46,563 nt of DNA from the NCBI GenBank assembly GCA_963922315.1, contig CAWUID010000014.1:1-46563 (forward strand), given 5' to 3'. The stretch's first letter is position 1. Every line of letters begins with the position of its first letter. This document shows positions 35,540 through 43,837 of this stretch, piece after piece. The notes beneath the pieces are model-generated. The model ran no database searches. It saw only the letters and a list, made by a program, of their open reading frames with translations, and was not told the origin of the DNA. Both the position numbers and the translations under genes were made by a program. The stretch comes from JAHDBG01 sp963922315 (GTDB lineage: Bacteria; Pseudomonadota; Gammaproteobacteria; Chromatiales; Chromatiaceae).

Positions 35540-36695
35540 GAGTCAGGGTCACTTGCATGACGTTGGTTCGTCCGGCAGCAAAAGCACCGGCGCAGCAGCC
35601 CAGGTAATAGCGCCACAGACGGATAAATGCTGTATCGAACGACAAAGCACGAATCGCAGTGGTCTGGGCATCAAAGCGTTGCTGCCAGCAACGCAATGTA
35701 CGCGCATAGTCCTGGCCAAACGAATAGTTGTCTGTGAGGCGCAATCCGGCTTGTTCAGCTTCCTGTCGAAACCGGCTCAGACTGGGCAACATCCCGCCCG
35801 GGAAGATATAGCTGCGGATCGCATCGCCACTACGTTGATACTCAGCAAAGTGGTCATCGCTGATGGTAATGGTCTGAATTACTGCCCGACCCTGCTGACT
35901 GAGCAGGTGTTTAATTTTATCGAAATAGGTACGCCAATAACGTTTGCCGACTGCCTCGAACATCTCAATCGAAACGATGCTGTCATAGGAGCCTTGCAGG
36001 TCGCGGTAGTCGGTGAGTTGGATAGCGTCTGTCGAGTGACGCAGGCGCTGACGAGCATACTCGTATTGTGCTGGCGAAACAGTGATGCCGGTGAATCTGT
36101 CTGTTCCGGCCTGCTGTGCACGAGCAGCAAAACCACCCCAGCCACAGCCAATTTCCAGCATTCGTTGTCGGTTATTGCCAAGCTGTTGCAGAATGCGGTC
36201 ATATTTGTGATTCTGCGCATCTTCCAGGTTGTCATCTGCCTGCTGATACAGGGCTGAGGAATAGGTCATTCCCGGATCCAGCCAGAGAGCATAAAACGCA
36301 TTACTCAGGTCATAGTGAGCCTGAATATTTTTGCGACTGCCACGTCTGCTATTGCGCTGGAATACATAGCGCAGGGTTGCCAGGTACTGGCGCCAGCGGT
36401 TGCCATACACATAGTTTTGCAACACTTGCGCGTTGCGCAGGCTGAATTCGATCAGATTGGCGATATCAGGGCTGTCCCAATGGTTCTGACGATAGTCTTC
36501 GGCAAAGCCGATGTCACCTTGCCAGATCAGGTTACGAATCACGCGATTGTCATGTATTTGCAGGACAGCCTGTGGTCCGGGTTGTGAGCCGGTAAACTGA
36601 TACTGCTGTCCGTTTGGCAGGGTCACTTGCAGGCTGCCGGATTGCACATGCTGCAGGGCGCGTAAAAAACCAGAAGTCATTTTTTCGGTTATCAT
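35532..36695 (-). CDS. Cyclopropane-fatty-acid synthase-like SAM methylase
   Basis: The 387-residue protein acts on unsaturated acyl chains of membrane lipids. It has the SAM loop LEIGCGWGGFA, the CFA stretch ISIEMFEAVGKRYW in the form VSIEMFEAVG, and a C-terminal helical domain. The start at 36695 has AGGA 6 bases upstream; the ATG at 36680 has none. It heads the minus-strand operon and faces the FAD oxidoreductase gene across 75 bp. Relatives make cyclopropane fatty acids, while UfaM-type members add a methyl group en route to furan fatty acids. Which of the two applies cannot be told. Confidence 0.93.
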   Translation of the reverse strand: MITEKMTSGFLRALQHVQSGSLQVTLPNGQQYQFTGSQPGPQAVLQIHDNRVIRNLIWQGDIGFAEDYRQNHWDSPDIANLIEFSLRNAQVLQNYVYGNRWRQYLATLRYVFQRNSRRGSRKNIQAHYDLSNAFYALWLDPGMTYSSALYQQADDNLEDAQNHKYDRILQQLGNNRQRMLEIGCGWGGFAARAQQAGTDRFTGITVSPAQYEYARQRLRHSTDAIQLTDYRDLQGSYDSIVSIEMFEAVGKRYWRTYFDKIKHLLSQQGRAVIQTITISDDHFAEYQRSGDAIRSYIFPGGMLPSLSRFRQEAEQAGLRLTDNYSFGQDYARTLRCWQQRFDAQTTAIRALSFDTAFIRLWRYYLGCCAGAFAAGRTNVMQVTLTHA

Positions 36696-36770
36696 GCCTG
36701 TCCTGATGAGGAGGGTCCGGGTAATGCGCGGGCACCTCTGCCCGGAAACATTGCTGAGGATTTCTGTACG
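36696..36770. promoter_or_regulatory. Divergent control region of the lipid cluster
   Basis: These 75 bp must hold promoters for both the CFA-like operon and the FAD/DUF1365 operon. An inverted repeat CGGGCA-CCTC-TGCCCG lies at 36729-36744, about mid-way, and is a candidate operator. No clear sigma-70 or ECF promoter was identified by eye. Confidence 0.45.
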
Positions 36771-38021
36771 ATGAATATTGCGGTGATCGGCGGTGGCATT
36801 GCCGGCTTGAGTGCGGCCTATCTGTTGCAACCACAGCATCAGGTCACTTTGTATGAACAGGCATCTATGCCTGGCGGCCATAGCCGAACTTGTCAGATCA
36901 CTACCCCGGATGGTGAAGTTGCGGTAGATACCGGGTTTATTGTGTTCAACCGGCGGAATTATCCACAATTAACCGCTTTATTCCAACATTTACAGGTACC
37001 GATTGCTGAGAGTGCCATGTCATTCGGGGTCAGCATTGATCAGGGCCGCCTGGAATACAGTACCCGCAGCCTGGCAGGGCTGTTTGCGCAACCAGGTAAT
37101 CTGTTGCGGTGTGGCCATTGGCGCCTGTTGCGTGACATATTACGTTTTAATCGTCATGCGAAACCGTATCTGGTACAGCGCCCGGATGCCAGCCTGGCTG
37201 AATGTCTGTCTGATTTGCAACTCAGCCCGGAGTTCCGGGATTATTATCTGTTGGCGATGAGTGCGGCTATCTGGAGCACGCCTGCGGCCCGGATGCAGCA
37301 AATGCCTGCCAGCACGCTGATTCGATTTTTCGATAACCATGGCTTATTGACGGTCAATGATCAGCCACAATGGTACACAGTACGTGGTGGCAGCCGGAAC
37401 TATGTGCAACGTTTGACCGATGTGCTGCATGATACCCGTTGCGATCGCCAGGTGACCCACGTAGCGCGTAACCCGGAAGGCATTACTGTAACTTGTGCCA
37501 ATGGCGAGCATGCTCAATATGATCAGGTCATTCTGGCCTGCCACTCAGATCAGGCATTACGTTTGCTGGAAACACCGACACCAGCTGAGCAGGCGGTACT
37601 GGGTGCTATCCGGTATCAGCCGAACCGTGCCATTCTGCACCGTGATCTCCGATTTATGCCACGCCGCCGCCGTGCCTGGTCCAGTTGGGTGTATTTATCT
37701 GACCACACGACCGCAGAACCGACCATCAGCCTCACCTACTGGATGAATAATCTGCAACCGTTAGGTACTCGTCAACCAATCCTGGTGACGTTGAATCCTT
37801 CTGATGAACCAGACCCAGCCCTGACATATGATCAGCATATGTTTGCACATCCATTACTGGACGCGGCAGCGATTGCTGCTCAGAAGCGGCTGCCTGAGAT
37901 TCAGGGTCAGGATCGCCTGTGGTATTGCGGTGCCTGGCAAGGCTATGGCTTTCACGAAGACGGTCTGCGCAGTGCGATTGAAGTCGCCACCCGCCTGGGT
38001 GCTCAGGTACCCTGGGGATGA
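36771..38021 (+). CDS. FAD-dependent oxidoreductase of the amine-oxidase type
   Basis: The 416-residue protein starts with the dinucleotide-binding loop IAVIGGGIAGLSAAYLL and continues with the family's VDTGFIVFNRRNYPQL and VRGGSRNYVQRL. The C-terminal FAD closure is WYCGAWQGYGFHEDGLRSA. Family members next to CFA-like methylases include a flavin-dependent desaturase (UfaD) known from furan fatty acid synthesis in Rhodobacter. Whether this protein is orthologous was not tested. It overlaps DUF1365 in ATGA. Confidence 0.92.
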   Translation: MNIAVIGGGIAGLSAAYLLQPQHQVTLYEQASMPGGHSRTCQITTPDGEVAVDTGFIVFNRRNYPQLTALFQHLQVPIAESAMSFGVSIDQGRLEYSTRSLAGLFAQPGNLLRCGHWRLLRDILRFNRHAKPYLVQRPDASLAECLSDLQLSPEFRDYYLLAMSAAIWSTPAARMQQMPASTLIRFFDNHGLLTVNDQPQWYTVRGGSRNYVQRLTDVLHDTRCDRQVTHVARNPEGITVTCANGEHAQYDQVILACHSDQALRLLETPTPAEQAVLGAIRYQPNRAILHRDLRFMPRRRRAWSSWVYLSDHTTAEPTISLTYWMNNLQPLGTRQPILVTLNPSDEPDPALTYDQHMFAHPLLDAAAIAAQKRLPEIQGQDRLWYCGAWQGYGFHEDGLRSAIEVATRLGAQVPWG

Positions 38022-38785
38022 AGAGTGCGCAATTGCTGACCGGGCAGGTGATGCACCAGCGTCATCAGCCACGTGCACCTGCTTTTCGCTATGGCATTTA
38101 TTATGTTGCTCTGCCGCTGACAGACTGGGAAGAGGGCGCTCTGACTGCCATACTGCCATCCAGACGTTTTGCTCGCCACAGCTTCCTGGCAGACGACCAT
38201 GGTGCACGTGATGGCAGCAGTCTGCATGCCTGGGCCACGGAGCTGCTCGCACACCACGATATTACAGCACCCGCGCAGATCGTTCTGTTATGTCTGCCGC
38301 GTGTGCTTGGCTACGTGTTTAATCCGGTCAGCTTCTGGCTGTGTTATGACTCAATGGGCCAACTCATGGCAGTGCTTTGCGAAGTCAATAATACCTTCGG
38401 TGAAACGCATACTTATGTCTGTGCTCATCCGGATCAGCGCCCGATCCGGTCAGATGAATGGCTCACTGCTGACAAATGTTTTCATGTGTCTCCTTTTTTA
38501 CAGCGTACTGGTGATTACCGCTTCCGTTTTGTTCTTAACACGGATCAATGCCGCATTGATATCCATCACATGAATGCCGAGCATACGGTATTAACTACTT
38601 GTCTGCAGGGGGGCTGGCAGCCATTGACTCAGGCTGCTTTGCGGCGGGCATTCTGGCGGTATCCGCTGGTCACCCTGAAAGCCATCGCGATGATTCACTA
38701 TCAGGCGCTGCGGCTGGTTATGCAGCGTATTCCTTATGTGCCGAAACCGTCTCAGTTGACGGCACGTTCCAGCCGTTCACGCTGA
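38018..38785 (+). CDS. DUF1365 family protein
   Basis: The 255-residue protein matches DUF1365. It begins LLTGQVMHQRHQPRAPAFRYGIYY and has FNPVSFWLCYDSMGQLMAVLCEVNNTFGETHTY in the middle. The family is nearly always next to the FAD oxidoreductase and a CFA-like methylase. No enzymatic function is established. The gene is coupled to the FAD gene by a 4-bp overlap. Confidence 0.92.
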   Translation: MKSAQLLTGQVMHQRHQPRAPAFRYGIYYVALPLTDWEEGALTAILPSRRFARHSFLADDHGARDGSSLHAWATELLAHHDITAPAQIVLLCLPRVLGYVFNPVSFWLCYDSMGQLMAVLCEVNNTFGETHTYVCAHPDQRPIRSDEWLTADKCFHVSPFLQRTGDYRFRFVLNTDQCRIDIHHMNAEHTVLTTCLQGGWQPLTQAALRRAFWRYPLVTLKAIAMIHYQALRLVMQRIPYVPKPSQLTARSSRSR

Positions 38786-38818
38786 CTGGCCGGCATACAT
38801 AAACCGGAATAATACTTC

Positions 38819-40588
38819 ATGTGTGGAATCAGTGGAGAGCTGCGTTATGACGGACAAGTCGCATCCGTCGCAACAATCAACACTATGTTGGCGCGTCTGG
38901 CGCGGCGGGGCCCGGATGATCAGGGTACCTGGTGCCAACGCCAGATTGCGCTGGGACATCGTCGCCTGGCAATTATCGACCTGAGTGAACAATCACATCA
39001 ACCGATGACAGACGGTTCACTGTGTCTGGTATTCAACGGTGCAATCTATAACTACCGTGCGTTACGAGCTGAGTTACAGGGTAAAGGCCACACGTTTGTC
39101 AGCGCCGGGGATACCGAAGTGATTCTGAAGGCGTATCGCGAATGGGGCATGGATTGTCCGCGTCATCTGGACGGAATGTTCGCTTTTGCTTTGTGGGACG
39201 GAGAACGACAATGCCTGTTTGCGGCCCGTGACCGGTTTGGCATCAAGCCTTTTTATTATGCAGAGACCGCCGGATGTTTCCGGTTTGCTTCTAATACTCA
39301 GGCGCTGCTGGCAGCAGGCGATGTGGACACCCGGTTGGATCCGGCCGGACTGCATTTTCAATACAGTCTGCATGGAGTCGTACCAGCACCTCACACCATA
39401 TTATGCGGCATTCGTAAGCTGGAACCTGCACACAGCCTGTTAATCACGCCGGACGGGGCGCTGCGGACGCAACGTTACTGGACACTGGATGCGCGTCGCA
39501 CTGATCCGGCCAGAACCGAACCGGAATGGGTGGAGGCCATCCACGAGGCACTGCTGACTGCGGTACGTAAACGCTATACAGTGGCAGATGTGCCCGTTGG
39601 TGTGTTGTTGTCAGGCGGACTGGATTCGAGCTTATTGGTGGCGCTGATCGCAGCCAGTGGAGCAACACAAATCCCGACTTATTCGATTGGTTTTGAAGAT
39701 CAGCCGGAAGAACGGGGCAGTGAATTTGAATATTCGGATCAGGTTGTTGCTCGTTATCAGACCCAACATCACAAACTGATCATACCGAATAGCCAGGTCT
39801 TGCAACGACTGCCGGAGGCGATCGCAGCGATGGCAGAACCCATGTTCGGGCAGGATGCAGTCGCTTTTTATCTGCTGGCGGAGCAGGTATCACAACATAG
39901 CAAAGTGGTGCAATCTGGTCAGGGAGCGGACGAAGTCTTTGGCGGCTATTTCTGGTATCCGCGTATGCAGGCCGAAACCAGCGGCAGTCGCCTGGAACGA
40001 TTCCGGCGCCATTATGTGGATCGGGATCACGCCGAACTGATGCAATTGCTCACACCGGCGTATCATGGGTCAGATGTAACCGGCAATTATCTTGCGCACC
40101 GGCTGGATGATGCATATACCGATGATTTTATGGATGCCGTGCTGAAGCTGGATGTGACTACCCTGATTGTGGATGATCCGGTGAAGCGGGTGGACAACAT
40201 GACCATGGCCTGGGGACTGGAAGCGCGGGTGCCTTTTCTGGATCATCATCTGGTTGAGCTGGCAGCACAATGCCCGACCCGGATCAAACTGGCATCTGGC
40301 GGCAAACATCTGCTGAAACAGATGGCCCGTGGCCTGATCCCGGATGCAGTCATTGACCGGCCAAAAGGCTATTTCCCGATGCCGGCCCTGAAATATGTGC
40401 GTGGTCCTTTTCTGGATGTGATGCGGGATGTTCTGAATGCCAGGGCATGCCGCGAACGTGGTCTGTTCAGTCGCGATTATATTGACCGGTTACTGGCTGC
40501 ACCGGATCAGCACCATACCCGCATCCAGGGCAGCAAACTGTGGCAACTGGCGCTGCTGGAACACTGGTTGCAGCACCACAACCTATGA
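38819..40588 (+). CDS. Asparagine-synthase-family amidotransferase (possible N-acetylglutaminylglutamine type)
   Basis: The 589-residue enzyme has an N-terminal class II glutaminase with Cys2 as nucleophile (MCGISG) and a C-terminal synthetase domain with the ATP loop LLSGGLDSS. The size and the stretch DAVAFYLLAEQVSQHSKVVQSGQGADEVFGGY, read here in two parts, resemble the amidotransferase that makes the osmolyte N-acetylglutaminylglutamine amide. That gene normally sits next to a GNAT-ligase fusion and a peptidase, which are missing here. Ordinary AsnB activity is the alternative. It starts 33 bp after DUF1365 on the same strand, so it may be co-transcribed. Confidence 0.86.
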   Translation: MCGISGELRYDGQVASVATINTMLARLARRGPDDQGTWCQRQIALGHRRLAIIDLSEQSHQPMTDGSLCLVFNGAIYNYRALRAELQGKGHTFVSAGDTEVILKAYREWGMDCPRHLDGMFAFALWDGERQCLFAARDRFGIKPFYYAETAGCFRFASNTQALLAAGDVDTRLDPAGLHFQYSLHGVVPAPHTILCGIRKLEPAHSLLITPDGALRTQRYWTLDARRTDPARTEPEWVEAIHEALLTAVRKRYTVADVPVGVLLSGGLDSSLLVALIAASGATQIPTYSIGFEDQPEERGSEFEYSDQVVARYQTQHHKLIIPNSQVLQRLPEAIAAMAEPMFGQDAVAFYLLAEQVSQHSKVVQSGQGADEVFGGYFWYPRMQAETSGSRLERFRRHYVDRDHAELMQLLTPAYHGSDVTGNYLAHRLDDAYTDDFMDAVLKLDVTTLIVDDPVKRVDNMTMAWGLEARVPFLDHHLVELAAQCPTRIKLASGGKHLLKQMARGLIPDAVIDRPKGYFPMPALKYVRGPFLDVMRDVLNARACRERGLFSRDYIDRLLAAPDQHHTRIQGSKLWQLALLEHWLQHHNL

Positions 40589-40619
40589 TGAAAGCAGAAC
40601 ATTTCTCCGGAGTTGTTTT

Positions 40620-42203
40620 ATGACAAGTTATCAATTGAATATCACCAGGCCCGTGATCAGGTCAGGTCGATGGATTGCACTGTGCCTGGTACTAACGATC
40701 GGTGCGGCCTGCACCACGAACCCGGTGACCGGTGAACGTGAACTCAGTCTGGTCAGTGAACAGCAGGAGCTGGCAATGGGGGCGCAATATTATGCGCCGT
40801 ACCGACAGCAGCAGGGCGGTGATTATGTCGCCGATAAAGACCTGACTCAATACGTGCAATCAGTTGCACAGCGCCTGGTGGCAGTCAGTGATCGCCAACT
40901 GCCGTATGAGTTTCATATCATCAACGACAGTACACCGAATGCCTGGGCCTTACCAGGTGGTAAAATCGCACTGCATCGAGGGTTGTTGCTCGCGTTGCAG
41001 AATGAAGCTGAACTGGCAGCGGTACTGGCACATGAAATCATCCATGCAGCTGCCAGGCACAGTGCGCAGAGTATGCAACGGGATATGTTGTTACAAGGAG
41101 CAGTATTGGCTGCAGGTGTCGCGTTGGCAGATTCCAAATATCAGAAAATCGGTGCGCTTGGTGCCAGCTTGGGCGCTAACCTGACCCAATTTCATTTCAG
41201 CCGCGATGCGGAACGTGAATCCGATGAGTATGGCATCCGTTACATGGTACGCGCCGGATATGATCCGCAGGCGGCAGTCTCGTTGCAGGAAACTTTCGTC
41301 AAACTGAAAGATAATAAAGCACCGAACTGGCTGGAAGGTTTGTTTGCCTCCCATCCGCCGTCTCAGGAACGGGTACAGAACAACCGTCGTCTGGTGCAGG
41401 CACTGGGTAACCCCGGCGGGCGACTGGGTGAGGCAGCGTATCAGCAGGCAACCGCTCATCTGCGCCAAACGCAGTCAGCGTATCAGTTATATGACCAGGC
41501 CACCGCAGCACTGCGCGATAAACAACCGGAGCAAGCACTCTCGCTGGTGAACGAAGCACTGCAAATTGAACCGAAAGAAGCTTTATTTCATGGTTTACGT
41601 GGCCATATCCGCTACCAACAAGGGCGTGATCAGGCCGCAATGACAAACTTTGAACGGGCCATAAAACTGAATCCGGATTATTTTGAATTTCACTTAGCCC
41701 GTGGTTTATTGCAACAAAAACGTGACAATCGCATAGCAGCGCAACGGGACTTACAGGTCAGTGTGGATTTATTGCCGACACCAGAAGCTTTGTTCGGGTT
41801 GGGTGAGCTGGCGCAGACAGCAGGTGACAGGAAGACTGCGATTGAATACTTTGGCCAGGTTGCCCAGTCTCAGTCTGACCTGGCACAAAATGCTGGTGAG
41901 CGTCTGGCGCGGTTGGATCTGGCAAAACATCCGGCACGTTTCCTGTCGGCGCAACTGACAGTTAACCCGGATCAGCAAGTGCTGATTCGGGTACATAACA
42001 GATCAGTTGTGTCAGTACATCAGGTGCGGGTTACATTAGGAGAGAAAGTCGGATCTGATGTGCAGATTCGTGACAGCCTGCGTCTGGCACAATCGCTGGC
42101 GCCAGGCGCAGAAGTTGTGCTGAAGTCAGGCATCAGGGTGGCGGATCGGTTGGCGTTACGCCGTTTAGTAGCTCAGGTCGTCCAGGCACAGGTGTTAAAT
42201 TGA
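40620..42203 (+). CDS. M48-family zinc protease with TPR repeats, outer-membrane lipoprotein
   Basis: The 527-residue protein resembles BepA-type proteases that control outer-membrane protein assembly. The N-terminus has a hydrophobic signal followed by GAAC, a somewhat atypical lipobox. The CTTNPVTGERELSLVSEQQE that follows is typical of the family. The zinc site is HEIIH, with the third ligand Glu in ESDEYG. About residues 290-430 form TPR repeats. GGAG 7 bases before the ATG at 40620 fixes the start; a reading from 40437 would overlap the previous gene. The C-terminal 80 residues form an added beta-rich region of unknown use. Confidence 0.9.
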   Translation: MTSYQLNITRPVIRSGRWIALCLVLTIGAACTTNPVTGERELSLVSEQQELAMGAQYYAPYRQQQGGDYVADKDLTQYVQSVAQRLVAVSDRQLPYEFHIINDSTPNAWALPGGKIALHRGLLLALQNEAELAAVLAHEIIHAAARHSAQSMQRDMLLQGAVLAAGVALADSKYQKIGALGASLGANLTQFHFSRDAERESDEYGIRYMVRAGYDPQAAVSLQETFVKLKDNKAPNWLEGLFASHPPSQERVQNNRRLVQALGNPGGRLGEAAYQQATAHLRQTQSAYQLYDQATAALRDKQPEQALSLVNEALQIEPKEALFHGLRGHIRYQQGRDQAAMTNFERAIKLNPDYFEFHLARGLLQQKRDNRIAAQRDLQVSVDLLPTPEALFGLGELAQTAGDRKTAIEYFGQVAQSQSDLAQNAGERLARLDLAKHPARFLSAQLTVNPDQQVLIRVHNRSVVSVHQVRVTLGEKVGSDVQIRDSLRLAQSLAPGAEVVLKSGIRVADRLALRRLVAQVVQAQVLN

Positions 42204-42214
42204 TGCCTGCATTT

Positions 42215-42640
42215 TCAGCTGACCAGATATAAACCCACACCTGCTTTTCCCGCAGCCTTAATCAGATTTTTATCCAGAGTGGCCAAGAGCAGTTTTTCGC
42301 GTATCGCAAGCTCAAGATAAGCAGCATCATAACTACTCAGGTGATACGTTCTGGCCAGGCCCAATGTCTGACCAAATACCTGATGTGCTGTTAAGTTATC
42401 CGTCCGGATCGGTAAACTGACGAGCTCTGTCACGAAGTTATCAACGTCTGCTGACGTCAGTTCACCTCGTTTTTCTGCGGTTAACAGCACATTAGCGGCT
42501 TCCAGGTGCCACAATTGCGGGACTACAGCAGTGGCCTCCAGCATACTGTGCAGCACAGCTTCTGCATAATGCTGATCTGTTGCTTTCTGACTGGATAGCA
42601 GCCAGCGCATCGCTACTGAATTGTCCAGCACGTAGCGCAT
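42215..42640 (-). CDS. vapC: VapC-type PIN-domain toxin
   Basis: The 141-residue PIN domain RNase has the acidic residues Asp6, Glu47, Asp105 (SYDAAYLELA) and Asp123 (TLDKNL) needed for Mg2+. PIN toxins cut specific RNAs, often initiator tRNA. Its ATG overlaps the antitoxin stop by 1 bp (TAATG), so the pair is coupled. The stop lies 11 bp from the end of the M48 gene on the other strand. Confidence 0.92.
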   Translation of the reverse strand: MRYVLDNSVAMRWLLSSQKATDQHYAEAVLHSMLEATAVVPQLWHLEAANVLLTAEKRGELTSADVDNFVTELVSLPIRTDNLTAHQVFGQTLGLARTYHLSSYDAAYLELAIREKLLLATLDKNLIKAAGKAGVGLYLVS

Positions 42641-42879
42641 TATGTGCGGCCTGCCAGCCTGAAAGTTTGTAGCATGTCATCTGTTAGCGGATGTTTGGTT
42701 GCGGCTAAAATCCGGTCGATAGCGGTCTGGGTTTTGAGACGACCCTGATTCCGGCTGGGTACGACATCAGCAACCGGACGTCCTCGGTTGGTAATGGTAA
42801 AAGAGGTGCCGGCTTCAACCTGACGCAGAATTTCAGGCAGCCTGGTCTTTGCCTCATAAGCACCGATTGTTTCCAGCAT
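42640..42879 (-). CDS. Phd/YefM-type antitoxin
   Basis: The 79-residue protein has the Phd/YefM DNA-binding start METIGAYEAKTRLPEILRQV in the form LETIGAYEAKTRLPE, and FTITNRGRPVADVVP. The C-terminal part should bind the PIN toxin. The ATG at 42879 has AGGGA 6 bases before it, so I prefer it to the start at 42903. Phd with PIN toxins is a common pairing. The space upstream is filled by copy 2 of repeat family B. Confidence 0.91.
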   Translation of the reverse strand: MLETIGAYEAKTRLPEILRQVEAGTSFTITNRGRPVADVVPSRNQGRLKTQTAIDRILAATKHPLTDDMLQTFRLAGRT

Positions 42880-42897
42880 CTTGTTCCCTGCTATGTG

Positions 42898-43032
42898 AAT
42901 CAAATTTTAAATCGTGGGCGAGGTATGTCACCTCGCCTGTGACCAAAGAGGTGAGAGTTACGCCTCTCCCCCCTTGGAAACCCTCATGGTTTTGTCCCCG
43001 CAGCAAGCTGCGGGGAATACTCAGATTAAAAG
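42898..43032 (+). repeat. Interspersed palindromic repeat family B, copy 2
   Basis: This 135-bp copy lies between the divergent antitoxin and rnfE genes, so it fills their shared upstream region. It keeps all three main hairpins of copy 1 at 20624-20757. The last stem is CCCCGCAGC (42996-43004) with GCTGCGGGG (43007-43015). It differs from copy 1 at one base in each arm and stays fully paired. The first stem has changes that turn normal pairs into G-T pairs. A 6-bp inverted repeat (ACTGGT/ACCAGT, 43033-43051) directly follows. Confidence 0.88.
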
Positions 43033-43101
43033 ACTGGTTTATTAGACCAGTTTTCACGTCAACCTGCAAACACCTGTGTGCTTGCTGATAGCAACCCCGT
43101 T

Positions 43102-43773
43102 ATGAATTACCGAACGATTGTGACAGATGGATTGTGGCGCAATAATCAGGCGCTGGTGGCATTACTTGGTTTATGCCCTTTGTTGGCAGTCACCAATACC
43201 CTGATCAATGGTCTTGGCCTGGGTATGGCGACAACGCTGGTGTTGCTGTTATCGAATGTGTCTGTATCAACCATTCGACATTGGGTGCCTGATGAGATAC
43301 GCCTGCCAGTCTTTGTACTGATTATTGCATCTTTTGTGACCACCGTTGAACTGGTGATGAATGCCTACTTTCATGCGTTTTATAAAATTCTGGGTATTTT
43401 TATCCCGTTAATTGTGACTAATTGCGCCATTATTGGCCGTGCAGAAGCATTTGCTTCACGTCAACCTGTTCATGCAGCTGCCGTGGATGGCCTGGCAGTT
43501 GGCATCGGTTTCACGCTGGTACTGGTAGTATTAGGCGGGCTACGCGAACTGATCGGGCAAGGTACTTTACTGGCTGGCGCGCATCTGATGTTTGGCGAGG
43601 CTGCCCGCAATTGGGTGTGGTCTTTCGGGCCGGACTATTCCGGCGTACTACTGGCAATCCTGCCACCCGGCGCATTTCTGGGTCTGGCTCTACTGGTGAT
43701 GATCCGGAATGTATTGGATCGTATGGCAGCAGACCGCAAACGGGCCGTAACTGTAGCCATGAGAGCTGCCTGA
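43102..43773 (+). CDS. rnfE: Electron transport complex subunit RnfE/RsxE
   Basis: The 223-residue protein is the RnfE/RsxE membrane subunit of the ion-pumping ferredoxin:NAD oxidoreductase. GLWRNNQALVALLGLCPLLAVTNT at the N-terminus, IFIPLIVTNCAIIGRAEAFA and the late LPPGAFLGLAL are hallmarks. The ATG at 43102 fits the family start; no clear ribosome-binding site precedes it. Normally rnfE ends a six-gene operon rnfABCDGE, but none of the other subunits is in the window. The upstream region is occupied by repeat family B and a toxin-antitoxin pair. Confidence 0.95.
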   Translation: MNYRTIVTDGLWRNNQALVALLGLCPLLAVTNTLINGLGLGMATTLVLLLSNVSVSTIRHWVPDEIRLPVFVLIIASFVTTVELVMNAYFHAFYKILGIFIPLIVTNCAIIGRAEAFASRQPVHAAAVDGLAVGIGFTLVLVVLGGLRELIGQGTLLAGAHLMFGEAARNWVWSFGPDYSGVLLAILPPGAFLGLALLVMIRNVLDRMAADRKRAVTVAMRAA

Positions 43774-43837
43774 ACTTTGTTTATTCGTGTGATCTAACCG
43801 CGTGTTATTGATTACCCACAGATAAGGAGAAACGAAT

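Noticed and set aside
35532..36968. Longer start for the CFA-like gene
   Set aside because: It would run through the divergent promoter and into the FAD gene; AGGA marks the ATG at 36695.
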